Below, piece by piece: positions 38,457-48,281 of a stretch of 64,000 nucleotides of DNA. Position 1 is the stretch's first letter. Each line of letters begins with the position of its first letter. Below the pieces are notes generated by a model, which saw only the letters and a list, made by a program, of their open reading frames with translations, was not told where the DNA came from and searched no databases. Source of the stretch: Legionellaceae bacterium (GTDB lineage: Bacteria > Pseudomonadota > Gammaproteobacteria > Legionellales > Legionellaceae); contig JAFIFT010000025.1 of NCBI GenBank assembly GCA_020831865.1, positions 60,696-124,695 of the forward strand, read 5' to 3'. A program made the position numbers and the translations under genes.

Positions 38457-39548
38457 ATGATTGATGTTTTAGTCTGTGGAGCAGGGCGTATCGGAATGGC
38501 GGTTGCCGCCTATCTGGCAACGAGTGATCACTATCGGGTACATCTGGCGGATGTGGATTTTTCCGATGCGAGTTTACAACGTTTTCTGGCTATTTTTGAA
38601 ACCATCAGCACCGTGGCGATTGACGTACAGGATAGCTCCTCCTTAATACAGTATTTTGCCCGGCACCACATCAAGGCCGTGATTTCCTGCCTTCCTTCAG
38701 AATACAATCCTGATGTTGCCCTGGCGGCACGTGAAATGGCGGCCCATTATTTTGATTTGGGGGAAAGTGTCAGCATTGCGAAAAAAATCAGAGAAATTGC
38801 CCAAGGAGCCGATAGCGCTTTTGTGATTGATTGCGGTTGTGCGCCGGGTTTTGTCGGGTTGATTACGCATGATTTATTGCAGCAATATGAGCGTTGTATT
38901 TCCGCTGAAGTTCGGGTTGGTGTACTGCAACAATCCCCATCGACCAGCTATGATGTGGCGGCAGATTGTTCTATCAATCGCATTATTGCTGCTTATAGTA
39001 CGGCATGTACCGTTATTGAAAACAATAAATTGACGGAAGTAGCCCCTTTAAGTGGTTTGGAAGAAATCGATATTGATGGACAGCACTTTGAAGCGTTTTA
39101 TACGGCAGGTGGATTGGGGCATTTAATTCCTGCGTATGATGGCAAAATTGAGAGATTTGACTATAAAAGCATTCATGTGAAAGGGCATTGCAGCAAAATG
39201 GGCTTTTTGCTCCATGAATTAAATTTGGACCAAGAGGTCCATCTCTTGCGCCAGGTTCTCAGGAGGGCACCGGCGGAACCCGCCAAGGATCAGATTTTGA
39301 TTGCGATTAAAACGCAAGGTATGCGGGATGGCGAAATGATAGAGCGACAGTATCATCAGCAATTATTGCCCATAGATTATGGCGGTATTGAATTATCGGC
39401 AATGCAGTCCAGTACTGCGGCCGGTGTTTGTGCCGTTTTGGATCTTATCATGCAGCAACCCAACCGCTACAAGGGGCTTATCACGCCGGAAGCCTTTTCA
39501 TTATCGACTGTGCTTGCCAATCCCTTTGCAAGCTACTACGCTAAATAA
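38457..39548 (+). CDS. Saccharopine dehydrogenase-like oxidoreductase
   Basis: 363 residues: N-terminal Rossmann fold with V-C-G-A-G-R-I-G-M-A near 5-14 and A-D-V-D-F-S at the end of beta-2 (acidic, suggesting NAD preference). A saccharopine-reductase catalytic domain follows, with I-D-C-G-C-A-P-G-F near 125-133. May act in lysine, carboxynorspermidine or related imine chemistry; substrate unknown. ATG 38457 has GGAG nine bases upstream; ATG 38442 is the alternative. Followed 49 bases later by the beta-oxidation operon on the same strand. Confidence 0.82.
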   Translation: MIDVLVCGAGRIGMAVAAYLATSDHYRVHLADVDFSDASLQRFLAIFETISTVAIDVQDSSSLIQYFARHHIKAVISCLPSEYNPDVALAAREMAAHYFDLGESVSIAKKIREIAQGADSAFVIDCGCAPGFVGLITHDLLQQYERCISAEVRVGVLQQSPSTSYDVAADCSINRIIAAYSTACTVIENNKLTEVAPLSGLEEIDIDGQHFEAFYTAGGLGHLIPAYDGKIERFDYKSIHVKGHCSKMGFLLHELNLDQEVHLLRQVLRRAPAEPAKDQILIAIKTQGMRDGEMIERQYHQQLLPIDYGGIELSAMQSSTAAGVCAVLDLIMQQPNRYKGLITPEAFSLSTVLANPFASYYAK

Positions 39549-39597
39549 TTGCTGTGGTTGCGTGCTCCTGAATTAAAAATAAAGTAAGGAAATTAGT

Positions 39598-41964
39598 ATG
39601 TCACAAAAGGTTCATTTTCGTCGTATCGCCGTCCTGGGGGCTGGAGTAATGGGGGCGCAAATTGCCGCTCATTGTGCGAATGCCGGACTACCCACCTTGC
39701 TGTATGATTTGGCAGCAGATGGTGACAATAAAAATGCCATCGTGGAACAGGCTATTGCGCGTTTGGCAAAATTAAAACCCTCACCCTTGGGTATCCCTGC
39801 ACTTGCAGGGCAAATCAAATCCTGCAACTACAGCCAACATCTGCAGGATTTATCCTCCTGCGATCTGGTTATCGAAGCTATTGGCGAGCGTTTGGACTGG
39901 AAGGAAAATCTGTATCAAACTATTGCACCGGCGCTGCATGAAAACGCAGTCTTGGTCAGCAATACGTCTGGTTTAAGCATAAACCAGCTCTGTGAATTTT
40001 TGCCACAGGCTCTGCGGCATCGATTTTGCGGGGTGCATTTTTTTAATCCCCCGCGTTATATGCACCTTGCTGAATTGATACCGGCCCGCGAAACGACGCC
40101 TGATTTGTTGGATAGTTTGGAGAGTTGGTTAACGCGTACCTTAGGCAAAGGAGTGGTAAGAGCGAAAGATACGCCTAACTTTATTGCCAATCGTATCGGC
40201 GTGTTTTCGCTCCTGGCCAGCATGCATCATGCCCGCGAATTTGCGTTGGGACTGGATGAAGTAGATGCTTTGACGGGGGTGTTGTTAGGGCGGCCAAAAT
40301 CGGCCACTTTTCGTACCATGGACGTGGTGGGTCTTGATACGATGCAACATGTTGTAGCCACCATGCAAAAGGAGTTAGGCGACGATCCCTGGCACCGCCA
40401 CTTTCAATTACCCGAATGGTTATGCCAGCTTATTGCTGATCAACATTTGGGTCAAAAGACGGGACAAGGCATCTATCGTAAGCAAGGGAAGCAGATTGAA
40501 GTCTATGATTATAGCTCTGGCCAATACCGCGAATCTGCGGCACAGCTTGCTCCCGAAGTTTTAACCATGCTGAAAAATCCCAACGCCACTGAGCGTTTTC
40601 AGCAGTTGGCGGCCTCCGAACACAAACAGGCCCGGTTTTTGATGGCTTGCTTTTGTGATGTATTTCACTATTGCGCCTATCATTTGGCGGACATTGCCCA
40701 CAGTACCCGTGATGTTGATTTGGCCATCCGCTGGGGCTTTGGCTGGCAGGAAGGCCCTTTTTCGACCTGGCAGGCTGCCGGTATAGCCAATATAGTGCAA
40801 CAACTGCAAAGACGCATAGAACTCAAAGAAAGTATGAGTGACGCAGCGCTTCCGGGCTGGCTGGATACGATAGATGCCTTCTTTAGTGCTGAGGGAGCTT
40901 TTTCACCGGCACAGGAGAGCATGCTGGGACGCAGCCAGCTTGCCGTGTACCGACGGCAGTATCGACCGGATCGGATGCCGGGGGAATCCTGGCCGGCTGG
41001 TAGCACCTTGTATGAAAATGAAGGGGTGCGGCTTTGTGATCTGGGTGATGATGTGGCTGTTATTGGTTTCAAAAGTAAGGCGAATACCATAGGACAGTCG
41101 GTTTTAGATGGGATGATGGCTGCCCTGGATAAAGCGGAAAGTAGCTGTCAGGGCGTGATTATCTACCAGAATGATGCACAAAACTTCTCTTCCGGAGCGG
41201 ATTTGCTGGCGGTGGGGAAACTGCTGGCTGCCCAGGACGAGCAAGCGCTAAACGCCATGATAGACCAGTTTCAACAGGTGGCGCTGCGCCTCAAATATAG
41301 CGCCATCCCCACGGTTGCTGCGGTACGGGGTCGTGCCCTGGGTGGTGGGTGTGAGTTGATGATGCATTGCGCCTCCCGAGTAGCAGCTTTTGAAAGTTAT
41401 CCTGGCCTGGTGGAATTGGGAGTTGGCGTGATTCCGGCCGGGGGAGGCTGTAGCGCCTTTGCCCAGCAAGCTTCCCGCCGGGCAGTGGGTTCCGATCAAT
41501 TTTTGTTGCTGAAAGCCTATTTTGAACAAATTGCCATGGCAACAGTCGCCGGTTCTGCCCTGGAGGCGAAAGAGCGGGGATTTTTGCAACCCGATGATCG
41601 CATTTTAATGCACGCCGGTGAAGTCTTGTTTGCCGCCAAACAAACAGTCCTCTACTTGCGAGAGATGAATTATTTACCACCGCAGTCTGCCTTATTCCAG
41701 GTTGCAGGCAGAGAAGCCTGCGCGCGTTTGCAAGCTGGCTTGGTCAACTGGCGGGAGGGTGGTTTTATTTCCGCACATGATTATCTCCTCGCCTCACGTT
41801 TAGCCTATGTCTTATGCGGTGGAGATGTCAATGAGGGAGAATGGGTAGATGAAGCGTGGATCTTACACCTGGAACGGCAAGTGTTTATTGAGCTGGCGAT
41901 GACCGAGGCGTCACAGGCACGCATCGCGCATTTATTGAAAACAGGTAAGCCACTGCGCAATTGA
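39598..41964 (+). CDS. 3-hydroxyacyl-CoA dehydrogenase / enoyl-CoA hydratase fusion
   Basis: Two successive steps of fatty acid beta-oxidation in one 788-residue protein. The dehydrogenase comes first: V-L-G-A-G-V-M-G-A-Q near 12-21, catalytic H-F-F-N-P-P near 143, and the C-terminal dimerisation domain to ~420. The hydratase comes last: L-G-G-G-C-E-L near 583 supplies the oxyanion hole and one Glu, and V-E-L-G-V-G-V-I-P-A-G-G-G near 607 the second. This order is the reverse of E. coli FadB. The stop overlaps the downstream thiolase reading frame region. Confidence 0.92.
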   Translation: MSQKVHFRRIAVLGAGVMGAQIAAHCANAGLPTLLYDLAADGDNKNAIVEQAIARLAKLKPSPLGIPALAGQIKSCNYSQHLQDLSSCDLVIEAIGERLDWKENLYQTIAPALHENAVLVSNTSGLSINQLCEFLPQALRHRFCGVHFFNPPRYMHLAELIPARETTPDLLDSLESWLTRTLGKGVVRAKDTPNFIANRIGVFSLLASMHHAREFALGLDEVDALTGVLLGRPKSATFRTMDVVGLDTMQHVVATMQKELGDDPWHRHFQLPEWLCQLIADQHLGQKTGQGIYRKQGKQIEVYDYSSGQYRESAAQLAPEVLTMLKNPNATERFQQLAASEHKQARFLMACFCDVFHYCAYHLADIAHSTRDVDLAIRWGFGWQEGPFSTWQAAGIANIVQQLQRRIELKESMSDAALPGWLDTIDAFFSAEGAFSPAQESMLGRSQLAVYRRQYRPDRMPGESWPAGSTLYENEGVRLCDLGDDVAVIGFKSKANTIGQSVLDGMMAALDKAESSCQGVIIYQNDAQNFSSGADLLAVGKLLAAQDEQALNAMIDQFQQVALRLKYSAIPTVAAVRGRALGGGCELMMHCASRVAAFESYPGLVELGVGVIPAGGGCSAFAQQASRRAVGSDQFLLLKAYFEQIAMATVAGSALEAKERGFLQPDDRILMHAGEVLFAAKQTVLYLREMNYLPPQSALFQVAGREACARLQAGLVNWREGGFISAHDYLLASRLAYVLCGGDVNEGEWVDEAWILHLERQVFIELAMTEASQARIAHLLKTGKPLRN

Positions 41965-41978
41965 TGAGGGAGAATGCT

Positions 41979-43163
41979 ATGAAAGATGTTTATATTGTTG
42001 ATGCGATCCGGACACCGGTTGGCAAGGCTCCGCGCGGTGTTTTCAAAAATACCTTACCTGATGACTTACTGGCCCATTTGATTCAGAGCATGATGCAGCG
42101 ACAGACGACTGTGGATTGGGAAGCGGTGGGAGATGTGGTGATTGGCTGTGCGATGCCTGAAGGCGAGCAGGGTATGAATGTAGCCCGGATTGCGGCACTG
42201 CTGGGGGGGCTGCCCCAGTCTGTTCCGGCCATGACCATCAATCGTTTTTGTTCGTCAGGCGTGCAAAGTATGGCGACGGCGGCCGCGGCTATCCGCGAGG
42301 GCAGCATGGGTATGGCCTTGGCCGGTGGTGTGGAAAGTATGTCGAAAGTGCCGTTGGGGGGAAATAAATATACAGCAAATCCGGCCATTTTTGATAATGA
42401 GCATATCGCAATTGCGTATGGTATGGGCATAACCGCCGAGCGGGTGGCGCAGCGCTGGGAAATTAGCCGGGAGGCTCAGGATCACTTTGCCGAAGAAAGT
42501 CATCGACGGGCCATTGCCGCTCAGCAGCGCGGTGATTTCAGGGAAGAGATTATTCCGGTTCCGATAGAAAAACGCCAATTGAATCGGGATAAACAGCTTG
42601 TGACCTGTAAAAAACTCTGGATAGAGCAGGATGAGGGGCCACGTGCTGATACGTCCTATGATAAAATAGCCGGCCTACGCCCTGTCTTTGCGGCCAAGGG
42701 AACCGTGACGGCGGGAAACAGCTCACAAATGTCTGATGGTGCGGGTTTGGCTTTATTGGCCGATGCCGATACTGTCAAGCGCTACCAGTTGCGACCGCTT
42801 GGAAAATGGCTCAGTTTTGCCGTCGCTGGGGTGCCGCCGGAGATTATGGGGATTGGACCTGTGCAGGCGATTCCTCTGGCTTTGGAAAAAGCGGGCCTGA
42901 GTCTGGAGGATATAGACTGGATTGAGCTCAATGAAGCCTTTGCCGCACAAGCTTTGGCAGTTATGAAAGAATTGCGTTTGGATCCCAAAAAAGTAAATCC
43001 AATGGGAGGCGCCATTGCACTGGGCCATCCGCTAGGGGCGACCGGTGCGATACGGGCCGCCACTCTGCTGCACGGTATGCGCCGCACCCAATCCCGTTAT
43101 GGTATGGTGACCATGTGTATTGGCACGGGTATGGGAGCCTGCGCAATTTTTGAAGCAGTATAG
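41979..43163 (+). CDS. fadA: Acetyl-CoA acyltransferase (thiolase)
   Basis: Final thiolytic step of beta-oxidation. 394 residues: nucleophile Cys in N-R-F-C-S-S-G near 88-94, G-H-P-L-G-A-T-G-A near 345, and C-I-G-T-G-M-G-A near 379. ATG 41979 follows GGGAGAATGCT and matches the family start M-x-x-V-Y-I-V-D-A-I-R-T-P; the frame is open to 41961. Second gene of the operon, 14 bases after the fusion gene. Confidence 0.93.
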   Translation: MKDVYIVDAIRTPVGKAPRGVFKNTLPDDLLAHLIQSMMQRQTTVDWEAVGDVVIGCAMPEGEQGMNVARIAALLGGLPQSVPAMTINRFCSSGVQSMATAAAAIREGSMGMALAGGVESMSKVPLGGNKYTANPAIFDNEHIAIAYGMGITAERVAQRWEISREAQDHFAEESHRRAIAAQQRGDFREEIIPVPIEKRQLNRDKQLVTCKKLWIEQDEGPRADTSYDKIAGLRPVFAAKGTVTAGNSSQMSDGAGLALLADADTVKRYQLRPLGKWLSFAVAGVPPEIMGIGPVQAIPLALEKAGLSLEDIDWIELNEAFAAQALAVMKELRLDPKKVNPMGGAIALGHPLGATGAIRAATLLHGMRRTQSRYGMVTMCIGTGMGACAIFEAV

Positions 43164-43263
43164 GGAACATTGTGAAGATGATAACGTGGCGCAGGCAGAC
43201 CTGGATGGGGTGGTCTATCACAGGCTGCTTACGCCGCAGGCTTATGGCCAAGATTTTGCCGCA

Positions 43264-44610
43264 TTATTGGAGAAAAGGATGAGGGTAGTGCTGCGCTTCA
43301 TTCTCAGCGTGATGCTCCCGATCCCCCTCCAGGTTATGTTCTCTATCGCTCTCATCCTGCAAATCCATAAGCTGATGTAAGCTCTGCATATCTTCAGCCT
43401 CTGAGCGGCTAATCAGATGATCGGGTGCCTGGTTGATAAATCGCAGCCGGGCGGCCACGTCTTCAGGATGGATATTTTGGGGGTGTCGCGCGATATAGTG
43501 ATTGGAATCTTGGATAAATTGATTGACAAATCCGCGGTAAGCCGGCTTACCGTCCTGCGTTTCCATTTCACATAAATCAGCAAAATGGGCATTGATTCTG
43601 CCATATTTGTCCCGTCCAAATTTTTTGCCAAGACGTTCTTTGGCTTCTTCCTTGACTTGCAAAACATGCCCGCGTTCGAGGTGGTCTCGTGCTTCTTTGT
43701 ATTCTTCAGGACAAGTATCGCAATATTTCTCTTTGTCAGAGTTTCGCATTCTGCGCACTTTATCACTTAAGGTACCGGAAGGGAGTACCAGATCACTCTC
43801 ATGTTTGATGTGACATTGATACGGTCCCGAGTGCACAAAATTTTTGCCGGGCGTAATATGCCAACCGGTAAATTGTAATAAAGCCTTGACTATACTTTTG
43901 AGTCGTGCCGGTATCCAGAGATGAGAGGTAATCATGTCTTGCACAGCGGCTTTGAAAGATTTGAAGGCGTTATTCATGATCAGACGGACCTGTAGGTTTG
44001 CTTGCCTGGCCAGTTGTTCTTTGACTTCCATTGCAATTGCCGCACCAAAGCAATCGCCTTGCAAAATAATATCATCCGGGTGAATTCCTTGCTTCAATAA
44101 GGATTGAACCATGGCAAGTCCGGCGTTTGTTAAATCATTGGCTTCCCGCACCTGACCGGTACTCAGGCCGGTACCCGGGAAATTAAATGCGTGAATGTGA
44201 GCACCTGTTTCTTTGGCGGCGGCACTGATATCACGAAAACAAGCCTGATAGTACGTGTTAGCGCCCGGAAAATAAAGGATATGTTTACCCTGGCCTGGCA
44301 GGTCGTTGTGCGCATTTACCGGGCAGCAGCTAAAGTGTTCCAAGGTACAGCTCTGACCATTGGCCAACTGAGAAGAAACGCTATCTACATGGATATCCAG
44401 GCCTGTAAAGGCTTCATGATAAAACGCATTTTTATCGGACTTCTGTTGTGTGCAAAAATCGTCACAGGGATGAATGGTCGGCATTTTCCCATCGTTCTGA
44501 CCATAGCCTTTGTGTTGGTACCAGTCTCCCTTGCCCGCCGGAAATAACAGACCAGCTGTAAATTTTTGTAACCGAGTATGAATAAATGAATTCTTGGATA
44601 TCATAGACAT
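43264..44610 (-). CDS. Candidate Dot/Icm effector: alpha/beta hydrolase with Cys in the nucleophile elbow
   Basis: 448 residues. An alpha/beta-hydrolase core is visible: Y-F-P-G-A-N near 113 (oxyanion-type loop), F-N-F-P-G-T-G near 142, and a nucleophile elbow G-D-C-F-G (185-189) where the usual Ser is Cys187. A long charged C-terminal extension (~280-448) ends in a Glu/His-rich tail, compatible with an E-block translocation signal. No signal peptide. Preceded by a PmrA-box-like element correctly spaced from a TATAAT, the arrangement of Icm/Dot effector promoters. Function unknown; hydrolase fold moderately sure, effector role inferred. Confidence 0.7.
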   Translation of the reverse strand: MSMISKNSFIHTRLQKFTAGLLFPAGKGDWYQHKGYGQNDGKMPTIHPCDDFCTQQKSDKNAFYHEAFTGLDIHVDSVSSQLANGQSCTLEHFSCCPVNAHNDLPGQGKHILYFPGANTYYQACFRDISAAAKETGAHIHAFNFPGTGLSTGQVREANDLTNAGLAMVQSLLKQGIHPDDIILQGDCFGAAIAMEVKEQLARQANLQVRLIMNNAFKSFKAAVQDMITSHLWIPARLKSIVKALLQFTGWHITPGKNFVHSGPYQCHIKHESDLVLPSGTLSDKVRRMRNSDKEKYCDTCPEEYKEARDHLERGHVLQVKEEAKERLGKKFGRDKYGRINAHFADLCEMETQDGKPAYRGFVNQFIQDSNHYIARHPQNIHPEDVAARLRFINQAPDHLISRSEAEDMQSLHQLMDLQDESDREHNLEGDREHHAENEAQHYPHPFLQ

Positions 44611-44644
44611 TAGTGTGTATTCCTCACATTGATACCGTATGCCG

Positions 44645-44677
44645 ATTATATAGATGATATCTTAAGCTAGTATTAAA
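44645..44677 (-). promoter_or_regulatory. PmrA-box-like promoter of the Cys-hydrolase gene
   Basis: Minus strand: half-sites TTTAATACT (44677-44669) and CTTAAGATA (44666-44658), starting 11 bases apart as in the tandem cTTAATatT-nn-cTTAATatT consensus for Legionella PmrA. Seven bases later TATAAT (44650-44645) gives the -10. The ATG follows 35 bases downstream. Confidence 0.6.
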
Positions 44678-44807
44678 AGCTTCTGAGAATAGTGAACATC
44701 AGGAGCGTGTTTTCAGGAGCGGGATTTTCCGCGTTTCATCTCTGGTGGGATGATACTGGACTTTCCGCATGCCCTGGTATAAATTGAGGATATTTGTGAG
44801 GATGGTC

Positions 44808-45596
44808 ATGCGAATTGCCCTTGGTATTGAATACGATGGCAGCCAGTATCATGGATGGCAGGCGCAAAATGGTCTGTATACGGTTCAGCAGGTAGTGGAA
44901 AGAGCGATTGCCAAAGTGGCGGATGATGAGCTGTCTATTGTTTGTGCCGGACGGACGGATACGGGTGTGCATGCCTTTAATCAGGTCATTCATTTCGATA
45001 CAGACAAAGAACGCACGATTCGTGCGTGGATTTATGGTACCAATTCCTTTTTGCCGAAAGATGTTTGTGTGCGTTGGGCGAAGGACATGGAGGAGGGTTT
45101 CCATGCCCGCTATTCGGCAATATCCCGCAGCTATCGCTATATCATTTTCAACTCCCCGATACGGCCGGCTTTGTACCGGGTGAATATGACCTGGCAATAC
45201 CGACAACTTAATCATGAAGAAATGCACCGTGCCGCCCAGCATTTAGTGGGGGAGCATGATTTTACTTCGTTTCGTTCCGTCGAATGCCAGTCCAAGACGC
45301 CTATGCGTAATATCCACGCCATTTCGGTGAAACGTCAGGGTGATTTTGTGATTATTGATGTCACTGCCAATGCTTTTTTGCACCATATGGTACGCAATAT
45401 TGTCGGCGTACTGATGGCGGTGGGCTCAGGAAAAGAGCAAAGCCACTGGGTGGAGGAGGTGCTGACCGCCAAAGACAGACGGCGCGGAGCTGAAACGGCA
45501 CCCGCCTATGGTTTATACTTGGTGGATGTTGCTTATCCGGACGAATTTGCGATTCCCAAAGGGAATAATGGCCCCTTATTTAACCTGGATGGATGA
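44808..45596 (+). CDS. truA: tRNA pseudouridine synthase A
   Basis: Makes pseudouridine at positions 38-40 of tRNA anticodon stems. 262 residues; catalytic Asp in A-G-R-T-D-T-G-V-H-A near 50-59, and F-H-A-R-Y-S-A near 105. ATG 44808 has GAGG upstream and matches the family start M-R-I-A-L-G-I-E-Y-D-G. First gene of the truA-trpF-trpB-trpA-glnS-cysS run; truA-trpF adjacency is common in gamma-proteobacteria. Confidence 0.95.
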   Translation: MRIALGIEYDGSQYHGWQAQNGLYTVQQVVERAIAKVADDELSIVCAGRTDTGVHAFNQVIHFDTDKERTIRAWIYGTNSFLPKDVCVRWAKDMEEGFHARYSAISRSYRYIIFNSPIRPALYRVNMTWQYRQLNHEEMHRAAQHLVGEHDFTSFRSVECQSKTPMRNIHAISVKRQGDFVIIDVTANAFLHHMVRNIVGVLMAVGSGKEQSHWVEEVLTAKDRRRGAETAPAYGLYLVDVAYPDEFAIPKGNNGPLFNLDG

Positions 45597-46225
45597 GGCC
45601 TGAAGTGACCCGAGTAAAATTTTGTGGCATGACGCGGGCGGAAGATATTCGCGATGCGGTTGATTTGGGGGTGGATGCTATAGGGATGGTTTTGTATCCG
45701 GAAAGTAAGCGCGCGGTTACTCTGGAACAGGCAGCCAGGCTGGCAAAAGAGATACCTGCTTTTGTCGATTTGGTAGCGGTTGTGGTCAATCCCGAACCTG
45801 CGTTTGTTGTTGATATTTTAAACCACATACCGATACAGTATCTGCAATTTCATGGCACAGAGTCAGCATCTTTTTGTGAGAGCTTCTCTTTTCCCTACAT
45901 TAAAGCCATTGAGGCCAAAAGCGAAGAATATATCCGGCGTATGGCGGTGGAGTATCAGCGAGCCAAAGCCTTGCTTGTGGACACTGCCACTGTTGATTCT
46001 TTTGGCGGAACTGGCCAGGTATTTGACTGGTCACTGTTACCAACGGATGTAGCTTTACCGTTTATTGTGGCGGGTGGCTTGACAACGGCTAATGTGCAGC
46101 AGGCTATCGCACAGTGCCGACCCTTCGCGGTAGATGTCAGTAGCGGGATTGAGAGTAGTGCCGGGATAAAAAATCGTGAAAAAATGCGATGTTTTAAAAA
46201 TAGGCTTTGTATGGCTGGGGCGTAA
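45593..46225 (+). CDS. trpF: Phosphoribosylanthranilate isomerase
   Basis: Amadori rearrangement in tryptophan synthesis. 210-residue TIM barrel: catalytic Cys in V-K-F-C-G-M-T near 8-14, Q-F-H-G-T-E near 83, catalytic Asp in L-L-V-D-T near 125, and D-V-S-S-G-I-E near 180. Overlaps truA by four bases (ATGA). Confidence 0.95.
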   Translation: MRPEVTRVKFCGMTRAEDIRDAVDLGVDAIGMVLYPESKRAVTLEQAARLAKEIPAFVDLVAVVVNPEPAFVVDILNHIPIQYLQFHGTESASFCESFSFPYIKAIEAKSEEYIRRMAVEYQRAKALLVDTATVDSFGGTGQVFDWSLLPTDVALPFIVAGGLTTANVQQAIAQCRPFAVDVSSGIESSAGIKNREKMRCFKNRLCMAGA

Positions 46226-46260
46226 GTCTGAATCCAATAAGCTTCTGTTTGGAGAAAACT

Positions 46261-47454
46261 ATGTACAATCTACCCGATGCTGAGGGACATTTTGGACGCT
46301 ATGGCGGGCGCTTTGTTGCCGATACCTTGATCCATGCCCTCGATCAGTTAAATGATGCGTATGAAAAATATATCAACGATCCGGACTTTATTGCGGAGTG
46401 GCATAATGAACTGGCTGATTACGTTGGTCGACAAACGCCGTTGTATCTGGCGCAGCGATTAAGCGCGCAATGTGGCGGCGCCTCGATTTGGTTAAAGCGT
46501 GAAGATTTAAATCATACTGGTGCCCATAAAATTAATAATACCGTGGGGCAGGCATTGCTGGCCAAACGGATGGGTAAAACACGGATTATAGCCGAAACGG
46601 GGGCTGGTCAGCATGGGGTTGCTTCAGCAACTGTGGCGGCCAAGCTGGGTTTGGAATGCGTGGTTTATATGGGTTCAGAAGATATTGAACGTCAGGCCAG
46701 CAATGTGTACCGTATGAAAATGCTGGGAGCAAAAGTGGTACCGGTGACGGCGGGATCTCAAACCCTGAAGGATGCCTTGAATGAAGCCATGCGCGACTGG
46801 GTTGCCAATATTGACGATACCTTCTACATCATTGGTACCGTGGCTGGCCCGCATCCTTACCCCCGTATTGTGCGCGATTTTCAAGCCATTATCGGTCAGG
46901 AAGCGAAGGCTCAGTTATTGGAGAAAACCGCATCTTTACCAGATGCGCTGGTTGCCTGTGTGGGTGGTGGTTCCAATGCTATTGGTCTTTTTTATCCGTT
47001 TATTGATGATCCTTCAGTAGCGATGTATGGTGTTGAGGCCGCGGGTAAAGGTATCGACACGGGGGAGCATGCTGCTTCCCTGATGGCGGGTAGAGTGGGG
47101 GTATTGCATGGCAATCGCACCTACCTGCTTTGCGATAAACATGGTCAGATGAACGATACTCACTCGGTTTCAGCGGGTCTGGATTATCCGGGCGTGGGGC
47201 CGGAGCATGCCTATTTGAAAGATATTGGTCGGGTCAATTATGTGCCGATTGATGATACGGAAGCTCTGGCCGCGTTCCACCGTTTAACCCGTACCGAGGG
47301 TATTATTCCTGCGTTGGAGTCCAGCCACGCACTGGCGTATGCGATGAAACTGGCACCAACCCTGCGCAAAGAACAACATATCATTGTCAATCTTTCTGGT
47401 CGTGGCGATAAAGATATGCACACGGTGGCAAAAATTGACGGAATGACATTATAA
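46261..47454 (+). CDS. trpB: Tryptophan synthase subunit beta
   Basis: PLP-dependent condensation of indole with serine. 397 residues: PLP lysine in [10 protein letters not shown] near 80-89, G-G-G-S-N-A near 228-233, and E-A-A-G-K-G near 258. ATG 46261 follows GGAGAAAACT and matches the family start; earlier in-frame codons overlap trpF. Confidence 0.97.
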   Translation: MYNLPDAEGHFGRYGGRFVADTLIHALDQLNDAYEKYINDPDFIAEWHNELADYVGRQTPLYLAQRLSAQCGGASIWLKREDLNHTGAHKINNTVGQALLAKRMGKTRIIAETGAGQHGVASATVAAKLGLECVVYMGSEDIERQASNVYRMKMLGAKVVPVTAGSQTLKDALNEAMRDWVANIDDTFYIIGTVAGPHPYPRIVRDFQAIIGQEAKAQLLEKTASLPDALVACVGGGSNAIGLFYPFIDDPSVAMYGVEAAGKGIDTGEHAASLMAGRVGVLHGNRTYLLCDKHGQMNDTHSVSAGLDYPGVGPEHAYLKDIGRVNYVPIDDTEALAAFHRLTRTEGIIPALESSHALAYAMKLAPTLRKEQHIIVNLSGRGDKDMHTVAKIDGMTL

Positions 47455-47465
47455 GGCAGTGTGTT

Positions 47466-48281
47466 ATGAATCGAATTGATAAAACTCTGGCAGACTTAGA
47501 GGCTGCCGGAAAAAAAATGCTCAGTCCATATTTGACTGCCGGTGATCCTGATCCTGAAATAACCTTGCAATTAATGCAGGCTCTGGTTGCGGCGGGTGCG
47601 GATATTCTGGAGTTGGGGATTCCGTTTTCTGATCCAATGGCAGAAGGCCCTGTCATTCAGGCTGCTATGGAGCGTGCTTTGGCGCAGGAAATCAGCTGTG
47701 ATGATGTATTGGCCATTGTTCGGAAATTTCGGATTCAGGACCAACAAACCCCCATTGTTTTAATGGGCTATGTGAACCCGATAGAAATTTATGGTTACCG
47801 GGATTTCGCCCGTAATGCCGCCGACAGTGGTGTTGATGGTTTGATTTTAGTGGATATGCCACCAGAGGAAAGTGACGATACCCGCGCTATCTGGGAGGAG
47901 TGTAATCTGCATCGCATTTATTTATGTTCTCCTACCACTTCCGATGCCCGAATGGAAAAGATTAATACCCATGCGCGTGGTTATATTTATTATGTGTCAC
48001 TCAAGGGAGTTACCGGCTCAAGCGACTTGCAGCTAGAGCAGGTGGAAGCAGCCTACCGGCATCGTCAACAGCAATGCCAACTGCCGCTCATGGTGGGTTT
48101 TGGTATTAAAACACCGGAAATGGCGGCAGGCATTAGCCGTTTTGCCGATGGTGCGATAGTTGGTGCAGCCTTGATTGACGCCGTGTATAATGCTTCGCTT
48201 AACCATAAAGACCCCATTGCTGAGGCAGCATCCTTGATTGCGGCTATGCGAGAAGCAATGGATAAATCGGAATCATCATGA
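47466..48281 (+). CDS. trpA: Tryptophan synthase subunit alpha
   Basis: Cleaves indole-3-glycerol phosphate and channels indole to TrpB. 271 residues; catalytic Glu49 in L-E-L-G-I-P-F-S-D-P. The second catalytic position, Asp60 in E. coli (A-D-G-P), reads A-E-G-P, a conservative change. Eleven bases after trpB and overlapping glnS by four, so the trp and aminoacyl-tRNA synthetase genes are coupled. No leader peptide or attenuator is evident upstream of trpF. Confidence 0.96.
   Translation: MNRIDKTLADLEAAGKKMLSPYLTAGDPDPEITLQLMQALVAAGADILELGIPFSDPMAEGPVIQAAMERALAQEISCDDVLAIVRKFRIQDQQTPIVLMGYVNPIEIYGYRDFARNAADSGVDGLILVDMPPEESDDTRAIWEECNLHRIYLCSPTTSDARMEKINTHARGYIYYVSLKGVTGSSDLQLEQVEAAYRHRQQQCQLPLMVGFGIKTPEMAAGISRFADGAIVGAALIDAVYNASLNHKDPIAEAASLIAAMREAMDKSESS

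Noticed and set aside
43120..43380. 86-codon plus-strand frame after the thiolase gene
   Set aside because: Starts inside fadA in another frame and ends in the convergent hydrolase gene; no support.
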